From Anseongella ginsenosidimutans (GTDB lineage Bacteria; Bacteroidota; Bacteroidia; Sphingobacteriales; Sphingobacteriaceae), in assembly GCF_008033235.1 (NCBI RefSeq), contig NZ_CP042432.1, forward strand, positions 248,001-312,000: a stretch of DNA of 64,000 nt, written 5' to 3'. Within the stretch, counting starts at the first letter, position 1, and each line of letters starts with the position of its first letter. Below, piece by piece: positions 8,501-16,189 of the stretch. The notes below the pieces were generated by a model, which did no database searches, had not been told where the DNA came from, and worked only from the letters and a program-made list of their open reading frames with translations. Made by a program: the position numbers and the translations under genes.

Positions 8501-10115
8501 TCTCTCTTACCTGCAGTTTGAAGATGCCGGTCTGCAGGTTGATTACCTGAAAACCTATTACACTTTTTCCGACCGCGTAACGCTCAGCGGGGGCAGGCTC
8601 ATCCTGAACGGGTTGCGGCTGCATGACGTCCGGGGTAACCAGGCAACCGTGAGCAATGGTTATATTGACCTCAGTAATCTTGCCGACCCAACGCTTAATA
8701 TTACGCTGCAGGCCCAGAATTTCCAGGCGCTGAATACGAGCGAAAAGGATAATAATTATTATTACGGCACCATGTATGCCAGTGGTACGTTTTCCTTCAA
8801 CGGTCCCATCAGCAATATGCGGATAGATATCAATGCCGCCACGGATGCCAACAGCAAATTCTATCTGCCGCTTTATAATCCCGAGGAAGTAGGAAAAGCC
8901 GATTTCGTGAACTTTGTTTCAAAGGGAGATACGGCGGAAAAACTCGTGGAAAGAAAACTGGAACTGAAAGGCGTAACCCTCAATTTCCGGCTGGAAGTTA
9001 ATGAGGGAACCGAAGTGGAGATCATATTTGACAAGCTGGCCGGAGATAAGATCGTGGGGCGCGGGAATGCGGCCCTGCAGCTGACCATTAACTCCTTCGG
9101 CACCTTTGAGATTTACGGGAATTACAACGTACGGGAAGGGGAGTACGTTTTTACGGCAAACAATATTTTCAATAAAGTTTTCATAATACAGCCAAACAGC
9201 ACCATTCGCTTCGTAGGTGACCCTTACAATGCCCAGCTCGATATTTTCGCCGATTATACCCTCAACAGCGTAAACGTGGGCCCGCTTTATGACGCCGCCA
9301 ATATCAGCCTGGGGCAGCAGTCCAGGATCAAGGTGGTTACACGGATCAACCTTACCGGAACACTTGAAAACCAGAACGCAACCTTTGACATTGAATTTCC
9401 CAACAATCGCCAGGTTGGCTCAGATACCTATACCTACCTGAGCAACGAAGACAACCGGCTTACCCAAACCACCTGGCTGCTCCTTGCCAATAGCTTTGTA
9501 AATAACAACCTGCAGGAGGGTATTTCCGAAGCCGGGCAGGCTACCTTTACGGAATTGCTCTCAGGCGGCCTGAGTTCTTTCATCAACAAGCTTACCGGCT
9601 CGTCGAATTTCGATATATCTTCCCGCCTGGGCACCGAATCGCAGGAAGTAAGCACCAGCCTGCGTTTCTTCGAGAACCGCCTCATTATTAACGGAAGTTT
9701 TCTGAACGAAAGCGATGTAGGAAACACGTCGGTAAATCAACGCGATGAAATCACCCAGGATATCGAAATAGAATACCTGCTTACCCGGGACGGGAATATC
9801 CGCGCACAGCTCTTCCGGCGGACAAACGTGCGTGATTTTGGCATCATCAATACCCGCGACGAATACAAACACGGCCTGGGCCTGAGCTACCGTCAGGAAT
9901 TCAATTCCTTCACCGAATTTTTCAATAATATCTTCAAAGGAAAAGAACGCCCGGCCGACACGCTTCAGGAAATTTCCCCCGAACCCCAACCCAACCCCAA
10001 CCCCAACCCCGTCCCGGCCCCCGCCTCCCCGCCCGAAAAAAGCCCCCATCCAACGGAGCCCCACGCTCAGCGAGCGCCCGCCCAACACCAGCCCAATAAA
10101 AAGACAGGGTTTTAA
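5526..10115 (+). CDS. tamB: Translocation/assembly module TamB-like protein (DUF490)
   Basis: A very long (about 1,530 residues) AsmA/TamB-type protein: one N-terminal membrane helix, a long beta-rich periplasmic body, and a C-terminal TamB/DUF490 region at about residues 1050-1470. It is thought to act in lipid or outer-membrane protein transport between the membranes. The first conventional start, TTG 5580, would cut into the membrane helix. The open frame extends upstream to 5514 and encodes IKKALKIS followed by the rest of that helix. ATG 5507 would be in frame if the A6 run at 5512-5517 had one A fewer. The start given here (ATT 5526) is provisional. The C-terminus is an unusual proline-rich tail of about 45 residues. 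Confidence 0.9.
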   Translation: MKKALKISAIIILSIILLLILALPLLQSRTVQTWVAQEVAAPYLSRELQTRVEIGSLYLRFNLIDAINLRFRNLVLRDVYVEDREKDTLLYAQKLLLSVKEFDLDKSSFRFGEASLAGTRFYLKTLPDSSANLEFIVNYFQKEKSDTLGRKAQKPFTLQIDKMLLDDVAFRYRSLLPGNGQAEPPPDAINFKDLDVSSLHAEIEGFRTDGRETRGNIARISLQEKSGFVLDHLSAKLSFLPGKIELDELSLQTPYSSVSNYLVFTFEQLADFNDFENSIDMEGRFNNSRVAAKDIAWFAPGLRKIGLSAGIDGTISGSVSNLRANNLLVTLGRSTYFRGDYRVRGLPDLDNTLLELDFNTLSTNKADIEYILSRVSENPPKLPEFLENAGNIYFTGNFDGHYNDFLAAGELKTSLGRVEGEANMQFNTAVPQYAGNIAAYDLDLKQFTGNSSLGSATFKAEIEGAGFRLKDLQEEITASIEYLDFKGYRYSNIQVNGVVDKKLFEGHVKINDRNLKLDFNGLVNYNPAQPEFRFSSTVAEARLNNLHLSRDTIILSTHLESNFTGTDLENIQGSILLTETSLQSDTNRYQIDTVNLEATGSSSDRLIVLRSDFLDGTMKGQFDITRLPSGFKTVLKKYLPSLEMGIIREATELQSFNFAFQLKNLEPITSVFLPQLRIPDQGSFYGSFNSSDQKLLLAGGMETVEYGGIIFRNLIIDEENSPDAIFVNATVDSVYFSDSLSVNNVSLSNYIRNDSLNFNVKLANDNGVNRLDINALIEVDSSRASFSILPSDIVLDSREWRIEESFKLLYADSSLVIDGFSLRNNGQSFSVSGAISKSDSLPLNVAFTDLDIATFDPLTKQFNLRLGGIMNGEATISAVLSKPKVSSSINVSGFTFNETAIGDLLISSSYNAESQAVNFSVGLLKNLIPSFSISGDIQTGSENNALFADMEFNHAELVLLEPFLGGLVSDLKGQLTGRVIVQGTLEQPEINDLSYLQFEDAGLQVDYLKTYYTFSDRVTLSGGRLILNGLRLHDVRGNQATVSNGYIDLSNLADPTLNITLQAQNFQALNTSEKDNNYYYGTMYASGTFSFNGPISNMRIDINAATDANSKFYLPLYNPEEVGKADFVNFVSKGDTAEKLVERKLELKGVTLNFRLEVNEGTEVEIIFDKLAGDKIVGRGNAALQLTINSFGTFEIYGNYNVREGEYVFTANNIFNKVFIIQPNSTIRFVGDPYNAQLDIFADYTLNSVNVGPLYDAANISLGQQSRIKVVTRINLTGTLENQNATFDIEFPNNRQVGSDTYTYLSNEDNRLTQTTWLLLANSFVNNNLQEGISEAGQATFTELLSGGLSSFINKLTGSSNFDISSRLGTESQEVSTSLRFFENRLIINGSFLNESDVGNTSVNQRDEITQDIEIEYLLTRDGNIRAQLFRRTNVRDFGIINTRDEYKHGLGLSYRQEFNSFTEFFNNIFKGKERPADTLQEISPEPQPNPNPNPVPAPASPPEKSPHPTEPHAQRAPAQHQPNKKTGF

Positions 10116-10340
10116 GTCCCTCTAGCTTTTGTTTCTGGGAATTTGACTTTGGGGAGTTGATTTTCCAGGCTTAGGTTTTCGGGGATTTGGCTTCAGGAGA
10201 GTTGGCTCTTTAAACTTTGGATTTTTGGTCTTTGGCTGTGGCGTTAGCTTTGTTGGACCGGGGTTGGGGCTTTGCGGGCTGGGTCTTTAGATTGGGGCTG
10301 TGGGTTGGGGCTGTGTTGGGCTGGGTTTTGGCCTGAAACC
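10116..10340 (+). other. G/T-rich low-complexity spacer after tamB
   Basis: No credible gene. From about 10130 to 10335 the plus strand is strongly biased to G and T, with many degenerate copies of TTGGGGCT and TTTGG and several G3-G5 runs. It directly follows the C- and A-rich proline-tail codons at the end of tamB, so the base skew flips at the gene end. G-quadruplex formation on the plus strand is possible but unproven. Frames seen on the minus strand here are products of the skew. Confidence 0.5.
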
Positions 10341-10360
10341 CGCGGGGGATTGTGCAAGGC

Positions 10361-10438
10361 TTTGATTGCCCGCAGGGAGCGATGTTGATTCATGCGGCGT
10401 GGCCGCAGGAATCGCCTGAGCGGGTCCGGGCAATCAAA
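10361..10438. repeat. Nested stem-loop (REP-like) element
   Basis: Perfect 12-bp arms TTTGATTGCCCG (10361-10372) and CGGGCAATCAAA (10427-10438) enclose further nested complementary pairs: CAGG (10373-10376) with CCTG (10415-10418), GCGAT (10379-10383) with ATCGC (10411-10415), and GCGGC (10394-10398) with GCCGC (10402-10406). The CAGG/CCTG and GCGAT/ATCGC pairs share base 10415. Together they could fold into one long interrupted hairpin of 78 nt as DNA or RNA. It has no T-tract, so it is not a standard terminator. It sits between the end of tamB and the end of ribBA. Confidence 0.6.
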
Positions 10439-10439
10439 C

Positions 10440-10489
10440 CAGCACAAGCGCGAGGCCTCCACCATCCACCCACAAACAGCACAAGCGCG
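10440..10489. repeat. 13-bp direct repeat in tamB/ribBA spacer
   Basis: CAGCACAAGCGCG occurs at 10440-10452 and again at 10477-10489, 37 bases apart, and both copies are followed by related GC- and C-rich sequence. The repeat starts just after the nested stem-loop and ends shortly before the ribBA stop codon. It may be part of the same intergenic repeat unit. Function unknown. Confidence 0.5.
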
Positions 10490-10516
10490 GGCCCTCACCC
10501 TTCAATCCACAACCAG

Positions 10517-11743
10517 CTACTTTATATGACCAACATCCTGCATAATCATATGCCCCATTTTATCCCTTTTAGTTCTAAGATATAATTCGTTATGCAGATT
10601 GGATTTTATTTCAATAGGAACATTCTCCACCACTTCCAGGCCATAACCGATAAGCCCGGCGCGTTTAGTCGGATTATTCGTCATCAGGCGCATTTTACTG
10701 ACGCCAAGGTAGCGCAGTATCTGGGCGCCTACCCCGTAATCCCGCTGGTCCATTTTAAATCCCAACTCCAGGTTGGCATCCACGGTATCCAGGCCGTGTT
10801 CCTGCAGGTTATAGGCTTTCAGCTTGTTGACCAGACCAATACCGCGCCCTTCCTGGTGCATGTAAAGTATTACGCCCTTGCCTTCTTTTTCGATCATTTC
10901 CATGGCCTTATGGAGCTGCGGTCCGCAATCACAGCGGCAGGAACCGAAAATATCGCCCGTCACGCAGGAAGAGTGAACCCTTACCAGTACCGGTTCGTCC
11001 TTTTCCCAGCTGCCCTTGGTAAGCGCCAGGTGAGGTTCGCCGGTATCGGTCTGGGTAAAGGCCGTAAGATTGAATTCGCCCCACGCGGTGGGCATTTTTA
11101 CCGAAACCTCTTTCCGTATCAGGCTATCGTGTTTCAGCCGGTACGCGATCAGGTCCTTGATGCAGATAAGCTTGAGGTTAAAGCGGCGGGCAATTTTGTA
11201 CAGATCGGGCAGGCGCGCCATTTCACCGTCTTCATTCATGATCTCCACCAGAACGCCGGCCGGCTCAAAACCTGCCAGCCTGGAAAGATCAACGGTTGCT
11301 TCCGTATGGCCGGAGCGGCGTAACACCCCTCCTTCCATGGCGCGCAAAGGGAAAATATGGCCGGGGCGCCCCAGTTCCTCAGGTTTTATTTCAGGATTGA
11401 TAAGCGCTTTAACTGTTTTGGACCGGTCAGAAGCTGAAATACCGGTTGTACAGCCATAGCCAAGAAGGTCTACTGAAACGGTGAAATTAGTTTCGTGGTT
11501 AGAAGTATTCTTCCCTACCATAGGATCCAGCTTCAGCTCGTCACAACGCTCTCCGCTCATGGGAACGCAGATCAGCCCTCGTCCATGCAGGGCCATGAAA
11601 TTGATCATTTCGGGAGTGGCGTTCCTGGCGGCGGTGACAAAATCCCCTTCGTTCTCACGGTCTTCATCATCCACCACGATAACGGCCTTCCCGGCCTTGA
11701 TCTCTTCAATGGCTTCTTCTATCGTATCCAGTTTAATTTCCAT
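10517..11743 (-). CDS. ribBA: Bifunctional DHBP synthase / GTP cyclohydrolase II RibBA
   Basis: A 408-residue fusion of the two entry enzymes of riboflavin synthesis. Residues 1 to about 205 are 3,4-dihydroxy-2-butanone-4-phosphate synthase (acidic active-site motif [11 protein letters not shown] at 25-35, later [14 protein letters not shown]). Residues from about 206 are GTP cyclohydrolase II with the zinc-binding cysteines in [17 protein letters not shown] and the motif HQEGRGIGL. The start is ATG 11743. The gene lies 45 bases downstream of the LptF/LptG-type gene on the same strand, so they may be co-transcribed. No FMN riboswitch is visible upstream. Confidence 0.97.
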   Translation of the reverse strand: MEIKLDTIEEAIEEIKAGKAVIVVDDEDRENEGDFVTAARNATPEMINFMALHGRGLICVPMSGERCDELKLDPMVGKNTSNHETNFTVSVDLLGYGCTTGISASDRSKTVKALINPEIKPEELGRPGHIFPLRAMEGGVLRRSGHTEATVDLSRLAGFEPAGVLVEIMNEDGEMARLPDLYKIARRFNLKLICIKDLIAYRLKHDSLIRKEVSVKMPTAWGEFNLTAFTQTDTGEPHLALTKGSWEKDEPVLVRVHSSCVTGDIFGSCRCDCGPQLHKAMEMIEKEGKGVILYMHQEGRGIGLVNKLKAYNLQEHGLDTVDANLELGFKMDQRDYGVGAQILRYLGVSKMRLMTNNPTKRAGLIGYGLEVVENVPIEIKSNLHNELYLRTKRDKMGHMIMQDVGHIK

Positions 11744-11788
11744 TAATATCCTGAGTTTACCAATAAGAACACAAAAGTAGGTAATTTG

Positions 11789-13249
11789 TTAAAGCGGCCC
11801 GGGAGTTTCTTTTTTAGGAAGAACTGCCTTTTTCCTCCAGGGATTCAGCTTCCGGAAGAACCGGATATAATTTTCAAGATCAAACAGGGAGGAATCCGAA
11901 GTGGCTTTATAAGTCAGGAAGATGCCCAGGGGAATCAGGACCGCGGTAGAAAGCCACATGCCCGCGTAAGGGGTCCAGCTTCCTTCCCTGGCTGCTTTCT
12001 CGCCGATCGTGGAAGTAATATGAAATACCAGGAAAAACACGATCGCAACGATCACGGGCAGCCCCAGGCCGCCTTTCCTGATAATAGCTCCCAGCGGCGC
12101 CCCGATAAAGAAAAGCACGAAGCAGGCTACCGAAAGCGTAAATTTGCGGTGAAATTCCACCCAGTGCCGCTTAACCAACTTAAATGCTGCTGCGTTCTGG
12201 GTAGCGGCGGGGGAAGTATTTGATTTAACGTTCCGCATGTAGCCAAGGGCCGAATGCAGGACGAGTTCCCGGTCGTTTTCATCAATATTCCGCAGGAAAT
12301 CCGGGTCTTTAAAATCAAATTCCAGCGGCTCATATTTAGCGAACAGGCTGTCGCGGCTGTAAATATAATAAGGAGCGATATCCGTGGCCAGGCGTTTGAG
12401 TTCCTGCCGCCGCTTCTCATTCAGGGAATCGGCGCTGTATTCCAGCTGGCTGATGTTCTGCATCTGGAAATTATTCTTGAAAAGGTCTTCGTCGATATCT
12501 GCCACGCTGAACCCGGTCAGGAGAAATTTCTGTTCGTGTTCCTCGAATTTGACGCGCACCAGGCGTTCCCGCTGGTTTCTGTTTCGCTCGCCCCGCATTT
12601 CTTCATACCTCACCCCGTTCTTCAGCTTCAGGATAAGGTACTGCTCATCCGCCGATTTATACATTTCGCCCTCTTCGGCTTTCAGCACAGTAGTGTTCCC
12701 GTTTCCCTTCGTATGATCGTACAGGATAATGCCGTGAAGGGTCTGGGTTTCCTCGTCTTTCTTTTCCACCTTAATGGAATAGCCGTCAATGCCGTCATAA
12801 AACACCCCTTCCTTGATAAGGAACGAAGGCTTGGTTTGCCTGAACTCGTAAATGGTACTGGCAATTTTCAGGTTCGCCTGGGGAATGACAATATTTGCAA
12901 AATAAAAGGTGGTCAGGCACAGCACCGTCATGATCAGCAGCAAAGGCAGCATAGCTCTGGTAAGCGAAATTCCCGATGCCTTGATGGCCACCAATTCATA
13001 ATTTTCTCCCATAGACCCAAAAGTCATTATAGAAGAAAGCAGAATGGCCAAAGGAAGCGCCAGCGGCACATTACTGGCATTGGCATAAAAGATCAGCTCG
13101 GCAACCGTGAACCAGTCCACCCCTTTTCCCACGAATTCATCGATGTACTTGAAAAGGAAAAGCATCATCAGGATGAAAAGCACGATCAGGAAGGTGGTCG
13201 CAAAGGGCCGCAGATAGGCTTTAATAATAAAGAAATGGAGTTTTTTCAC
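11789..13249 (-). CDS. LptF/LptG family permease (YjgP/YjgQ)
   Basis: A 486-residue inner-membrane protein starting at GTG 13249. It has the family layout: about three N-terminal transmembrane helices (through residue 120), a large periplasmic beta domain of roughly 200 residues, and about three C-terminal helices. In LPS export, LptF and LptG form the transmembrane part of the LptB2FG ABC transporter that extracts LPS from the inner membrane. Whether this is LptF or LptG cannot be told from the sequence alone. It probably forms a transcript with ribBA downstream. Confidence 0.9.
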   Translation of the reverse strand: MKKLHFFIIKAYLRPFATTFLIVLFILMMLFLFKYIDEFVGKGVDWFTVAELIFYANASNVPLALPLAILLSSIMTFGSMGENYELVAIKASGISLTRAMLPLLLIMTVLCLTTFYFANIVIPQANLKIASTIYEFRQTKPSFLIKEGVFYDGIDGYSIKVEKKDEETQTLHGIILYDHTKGNGNTTVLKAEEGEMYKSADEQYLILKLKNGVRYEEMRGERNRNQRERLVRVKFEEHEQKFLLTGFSVADIDEDLFKNNFQMQNISQLEYSADSLNEKRRQELKRLATDIAPYYIYSRDSLFAKYEPLEFDFKDPDFLRNIDENDRELVLHSALGYMRNVKSNTSPAATQNAAAFKLVKRHWVEFHRKFTLSVACFVLFFIGAPLGAIIRKGGLGLPVIVAIVFFLVFHITSTIGEKAAREGSWTPYAGMWLSTAVLIPLGIFLTYKATSDSSLFDLENYIRFFRKLNPWRKKAVLPKKETPGPL

Positions 13250-13372
13250 TTGATCCCAATGAATGCCACCATATTTGATGCAAAAATAGGATTTAACCGG
13301 GATTGATTATTGAAAGAATTCAAATAAAAGCGTTTGGGCAGATCAGGGCGGCGGGACAGGGCCGGGGCCGGA

Positions 13373-13756
13373 TCAGGCGCCCAGCACCCGGATAAGCGTT
13401 TCCACCTGGCTTTCCCAGATGCGCGCGCGCTCATCCTTTTCATCTTCCGGAACAAAATCCGTAACAGAAAGCGCTACGTCGCCGGTAAGTTCATCCTGGA
13501 GGACCTCCAGCTCAAAATAACAGTATGGTTCATCGTCTTCCCACTTAAACTTTATCGACTTATTTTCTTTAACGCCCAGCAATTTGGCCCGCTGCATTTC
13601 ATTATCCCACTTGAATATGAAGTAGTCGTCCGGCTGAACAACCACATCGTCCGCAAACCACTGCGCCAATCCATTGGGACTGCTTAAAAAGCTGAAAAGT
13701 ATTTTGGGTGATGACCGTAATTCAAACTCCAACTTGAACTTCTTTTTTACATGCAT
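13373..13756 (-). CDS. START-like (SRPBCC) domain protein
   Basis: A small soluble protein of about 127 residues. A longer frame opens at 13789, but the internal ATG at 13756 gives MHVKKKFKLEFEL, which matches the usual start of this Bacteroidota family, so I use it. The conserved pattern ASPxxL, GLAQWFADDV, IKFKW and the C-terminal WESQVETLIRVLGA helix fit a START-like helix-grip fold. The function of the family is unknown. It is divergently transcribed from the RNA genes. Confidence 0.85.
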   Translation of the reverse strand: MHVKKKFKLEFELRSSPKILFSFLSSPNGLAQWFADDVVVQPDDYFIFKWDNEMQRAKLLGVKENKSIKFKWEDDEPYCYFELEVLQDELTGDVALSVTDFVPEDEKDERARIWESQVETLIRVLGA

Positions 13757-13812
13757 CCCCGGATCATTTAAAACATTTCCTTCGTTCACTTCTAAAGAAA
13801 GGTATTTTCTTT

Positions 13813-13820
13813 TATATTTG
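13813..13820 (+). promoter_or_regulatory. Bacteroidota -7 promoter element TATATTTG
   Basis: TATATTTG followed by CA is a perfect match to the TAnnTTTG -7 element of the primary sigma factor in Bacteroidota. It faces the RNA genes downstream, so transcription should start a few bases after 13820. No convincing -33 TTTG lies at the usual distance. Confidence 0.6.
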
Positions 13821-13839
13821 CAAACCTTTTCGGAAAAAG

Positions 13840-13935
13840 GAAGCCGGGCCTCCGAGGCTGCTTAAAAGCCCGGCCGGATGGCAGCAGCGCTGCAAGGCAA
13901 TCGCAGGCAACAGCCCGCAACCGCAGCCCGGAAAG
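13840..13935 (+). ncRNA. ffs: Structured RNA, possible small SRP RNA (4.5S type)
   Basis: About 95 nt of GC-rich sequence between a strong -7 element and tRNA-Met that codes for nothing. An apical hairpin GCC-GGAT-GGC (13873-13882) is followed on its 3' side by AGCAG (13883-13887), the layout of the helix 8 tip of bacterial SRP RNA (tetraloop then AGCAG). CCGGGC (13844-13849) can pair with GCCCGG (13926-13931) to close the molecule. Against this, the usual 5'-side CAGG is not obvious, and GCCGGGC can also pair with GCCCGGC at 13868-13874. It may instead be a structured tRNA leader. Confidence 0.4.
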
Positions 13936-13947
13936 AAATAAATACCT

Positions 13948-14021
13948 GGCGGGGTAGCTCAGATGGTTAGAGCGCAGGATTCATAACCCTGAGGTCGGCA
14001 GTTCGATCCTGCTCCCCGCTA
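13948..14021 (+). tRNA. tRNA-Met (CAT anticodon)
   Basis: A 74-nt cloverleaf without encoded CCA. The acceptor stem pairs GGCGGGG with CCCCGCT (one G-T pair). The D arm is GCTC...GAGC. The anticodon arm CAGGA-TTCATAA-CCCTG carries CAT and an A-C mismatch at the loop end. The T arm has TTCGATC in its loop, and the discriminator base is A. The first pair is G-T rather than the unpaired C-A of initiator tRNA, and the anticodon stem lacks three G-C pairs, so this is the elongator form (or a tRNA-Ile2 read by lysidine). A terminator follows at once. Confidence 0.95.
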
Positions 14022-14026
14022 CTTAA

Positions 14027-14059
14027 GGAAACACCATATTATGGCTGTTTCCTTTTTTT
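14027..14059 (+). terminator. Intrinsic terminator after tRNA-Met
   Basis: GGAAACA (14027-14033) pairs with TGTTTCC (14046-14052), with an inner CCAT/ATGG stem and a 3-base loop, followed directly by seven Ts. It begins 6 bases after the tRNA, as expected for the end of the RNA transcript. Confidence 0.85.
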
Positions 14060-14259
14060 GTGCCAATAAGATTCTGTGGTATTTTCATATGCCAAAAAGC
14101 ACTAAATACCTTTTTCAACTGTAAATCGAAAGCTACTGGAACTGAAGAACGCAGTTCATTAATTCAACTGCCGCCGCCTTGTCTTGAAAAGGTAATCCAT
14201 AAATAGTAGAACACTTAGGGAAATTAAGTACGGAAAAACAGAAGTGGCAATTTCTATAA

Positions 14260-14919
14260 TTCCTGGAGCAACATTGGATAAGTTCAAACCAAAATCTGGG
14301 ATATAAGAATTCTTTTGTAAATGGAAGGTTTTACCATGACAAAGTGGGCATTACTAATGGCAAAACCGCATTGGTTGCAAGTATACGGGATAATGTCTGT
14401 GGCAGTCAGAACCCACACCTAAGGAGAGAGGCGGTGGACGGAACTGTCAATGTCTATCCCTTGAGAAACGGCAATATAATTTACGGGGCGATTATTTCAG
14501 GTGAGCATGTTTTTTATGTTACAGAGAGAAACAAGCCTGAAAGGAAAGACGGGCTTGCAAAGTTTACACACGTTTGGCTTTTTAAAAACAATGAATGGAA
14601 GATGTCTGATATTTTGAGCTACGACCACGGACCTGCAAATAAAAAGATAGACATAAAATTATCAGAAGGAGAACTAAAGGAGTTTGAAGGCAGCTATAAA
14701 AATCCAAAATTCGGAACATTTAATTATAAAATACAGGGCTCAAACTTATTAGTTTCTGGTACTGGATTCAATGCGGTACTCTATCCGGAAAGTAAGACCA
14801 AGTTTTTTATTAAAGAACGGGATCTGGGGTTCGAATTTGTCAGAAATGAGAAAAATGAGGTCTTTAAGATACTTGTGTACGAAAAAGGAGCAGTTGTAGA
14901 CGAGCTTCTAAAATTTTAG
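14260..14919 (+). pseudogene. 5'-truncated DUF4440/SnoaL-like protein remnant
   Basis: The frame is open from 14260 but its first usual start is GTG 14344, inside a conserved block: the upstream codons read NGRFYHDKVGITNGK, which matches the middle of DUF4440-type (NTF2-like) proteins. The following VCGSQNPHLRRE, VYPLRNGNIIYG and HVWLFKNNEWKMS fit the same fold, and the last 80 residues resemble a DUF3471-like tail. The normal N-terminal third and start codon are missing. The segment is clearly richer in A and T than its neighbours and lies just after a tRNA, suggesting a foreign, decaying insertion. The 200 bases before it hold no gene I recognise. Confidence 0.6.
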
Positions 14920-15017
14920 AAATGTTACCGATAAAATAGTAGAGGTACCTGGCATCAAAACCACCTTTATTTGCTAACTTTAGTGCATGCCCACAATTAC
15001 GTCAAATCGATGTTAAT

Positions 15018-15470
15018 ATGAAAAAGATACTGTTCATGGCTTTACTGGCGCTGGGAGGGACGATGGCTCAGGCGCAGGTAGTGGTGAATCCGGATGGCAG
15101 CCATTCTGTCGTACATGGCTCGGTAATCATTAATCCAAACGGTACGCATTCGGTTATTCACGGCTCGGTGGTCGTTAATCCCGATGGTACGCACTCGGTA
15201 TTGGCTGGCCCGGTCATTATTAACCCGAACGGCGGGGTTTCTCAATTTCTCAGTCCAAACCAGGAACAAGCGGTGTTTCCTTTCGGATCGAAACCAGGAA
15301 ATCAGAAAGGCCGGAAATCAAAAATGAATAAGTTCATCCAGCAACAACCGCCTGGGTTGATCTCGCGGACCGACTATCTTAAAGCCTGGAAAGCGAAGAA
15401 AAAATATGAAAAGCAGCAAAAAAGGAAGCAGAAGCGGGAGATCCGGCGTCTGGCGAGAATAAAAAAGTGA
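15018..15470 (+). CDS. Secreted protein with four 15-residue repeats and basic tail
   Basis: A 150-residue protein with a signal peptide (residues 1-19, ending AQA). Residues 21-80 are four 15-residue repeats of the form V(V/I)(V/I)NP(D/N)G(T/S)HSVxxGS. Odd copies read VVVNPDG and even copies VIINPNG, so a two-unit block was probably duplicated; the fourth copy is degenerate. The last 50 residues are extremely rich in lysine and arginine. I do not recognise a family. Short Gly-containing repeats like these could form a small beta-solenoid, and the tail could bind nucleic acid or LPS, but this is inference. Confidence 0.8.
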   Translation: MKKILFMALLALGGTMAQAQVVVNPDGSHSVVHGSVIINPNGTHSVIHGSVVVNPDGTHSVLAGPVIINPNGGVSQFLSPNQEQAVFPFGSKPGNQKGRKSKMNKFIQQQPPGLISRTDYLKAWKAKKKYEKQQKRKQKREIRRLARIKK

Positions 15471-15481
15471 AGGATCTTATT

Positions 15482-16108
15482 TCAGGATAAGCGGGCTTTG
15501 CAAAGCCGTACCAGCCCCTGTAGTAAGAACGCAAGCAAGAGAAAGGCTCCCAGTATAAGCAGTCCGTTGAACAAGGCCCGGTTGTATCCAAGTTTTCCTA
15601 CGTCGGCAAAGGGGTAGGGATAATGCCCGGTAAAGGCTCCTAAGACAACCACGTACAAGATGTAGATAATTGGATAAAACAGCCAGGGAACAAATGTTTT
15701 CCACCTTAATTCGTCTTTGGGAATAAAGAATGCCCAGAAGAATACAAACAACAAGGGCTGAACTACATGAAGCAACTCGTTAACCAATAACGGGAATCCC
15801 GAAGGCATTCCCAGCGGACGAAGGATCACGTTGTATATGATCGCGACCATGATTATGAAAACCATGATCGAAAAAACAGCATCCGGCCTTGTCATCAAAC
15901 GATCATTCCGCGAATTGCCCGGCAAACAGTATAAAGTAAAGCACAAGGCCACCAGGATATTGGTAGTAATGGTAAAATAGCCAATAAACCTGAACAGCTG
16001 TTCCGCCAGGGAAACCGATCTGGCCGAAATGGAAATGGCGAGCTGACTAAGGATAGCGAACCACCCGGTTATCGCCCCAATAGCTGCAAAAGATCTGGTT
16101 GTTATCAT
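15482..16108 (-). CDS. Pr6Pr family membrane protein
   Basis: A 208-residue integral membrane protein with about six hydrophobic segments, starting at ATG 16108. The motif FRFIGYFTITTNILVAL and the later HVVQPLLFVFFWAFF and FYPIIYILYVVVLGAFTGHYPYPF blocks (quoted only in part as key residues) are typical of Pr6Pr-type proteins. Function unknown. It ends 11 bases from the convergent repeat-protein gene and is divergent from the LytTR gene. Confidence 0.8.
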   Translation of the reverse strand: MITTRSFAAIGAITGWFAILSQLAISISARSVSLAEQLFRFIGYFTITTNILVALCFTLYCLPGNSRNDRLMTRPDAVFSIMVFIIMVAIIYNVILRPLGMPSGFPLLVNELLHVVQPLLFVFFWAFFIPKDELRWKTFVPWLFYPIIYILYVVVLGAFTGHYPYPFADVGKLGYNRALFNGLLILGAFLLLAFLLQGLVRLCKARLS

Positions 16109-16189
16109 TTTGGTTTGTCTATGGCACTAATTTAAATAAAAGACCAATATCCTTTTTGATCATAGGCGGCGACACCTTATTTTTATCCT

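Noticed and set aside
10244-10498. Minus-strand frame in the tamB/ribBA spacer
   Set aside because: Composition follows the G/T skew, no start context or domain, and it overlaps the stem-loop and direct repeats.
11744-11788. FMN riboswitch upstream of ribBA
   Set aside because: The gap to the preceding gene is only 45 bases and shows no RFN-type conserved boxes.
14027-14059. Attachment-site remnant after the tRNA
   Set aside because: The inverted repeat is a standard terminator with a T-run, and no copy of the tRNA 3' end was found downstream.
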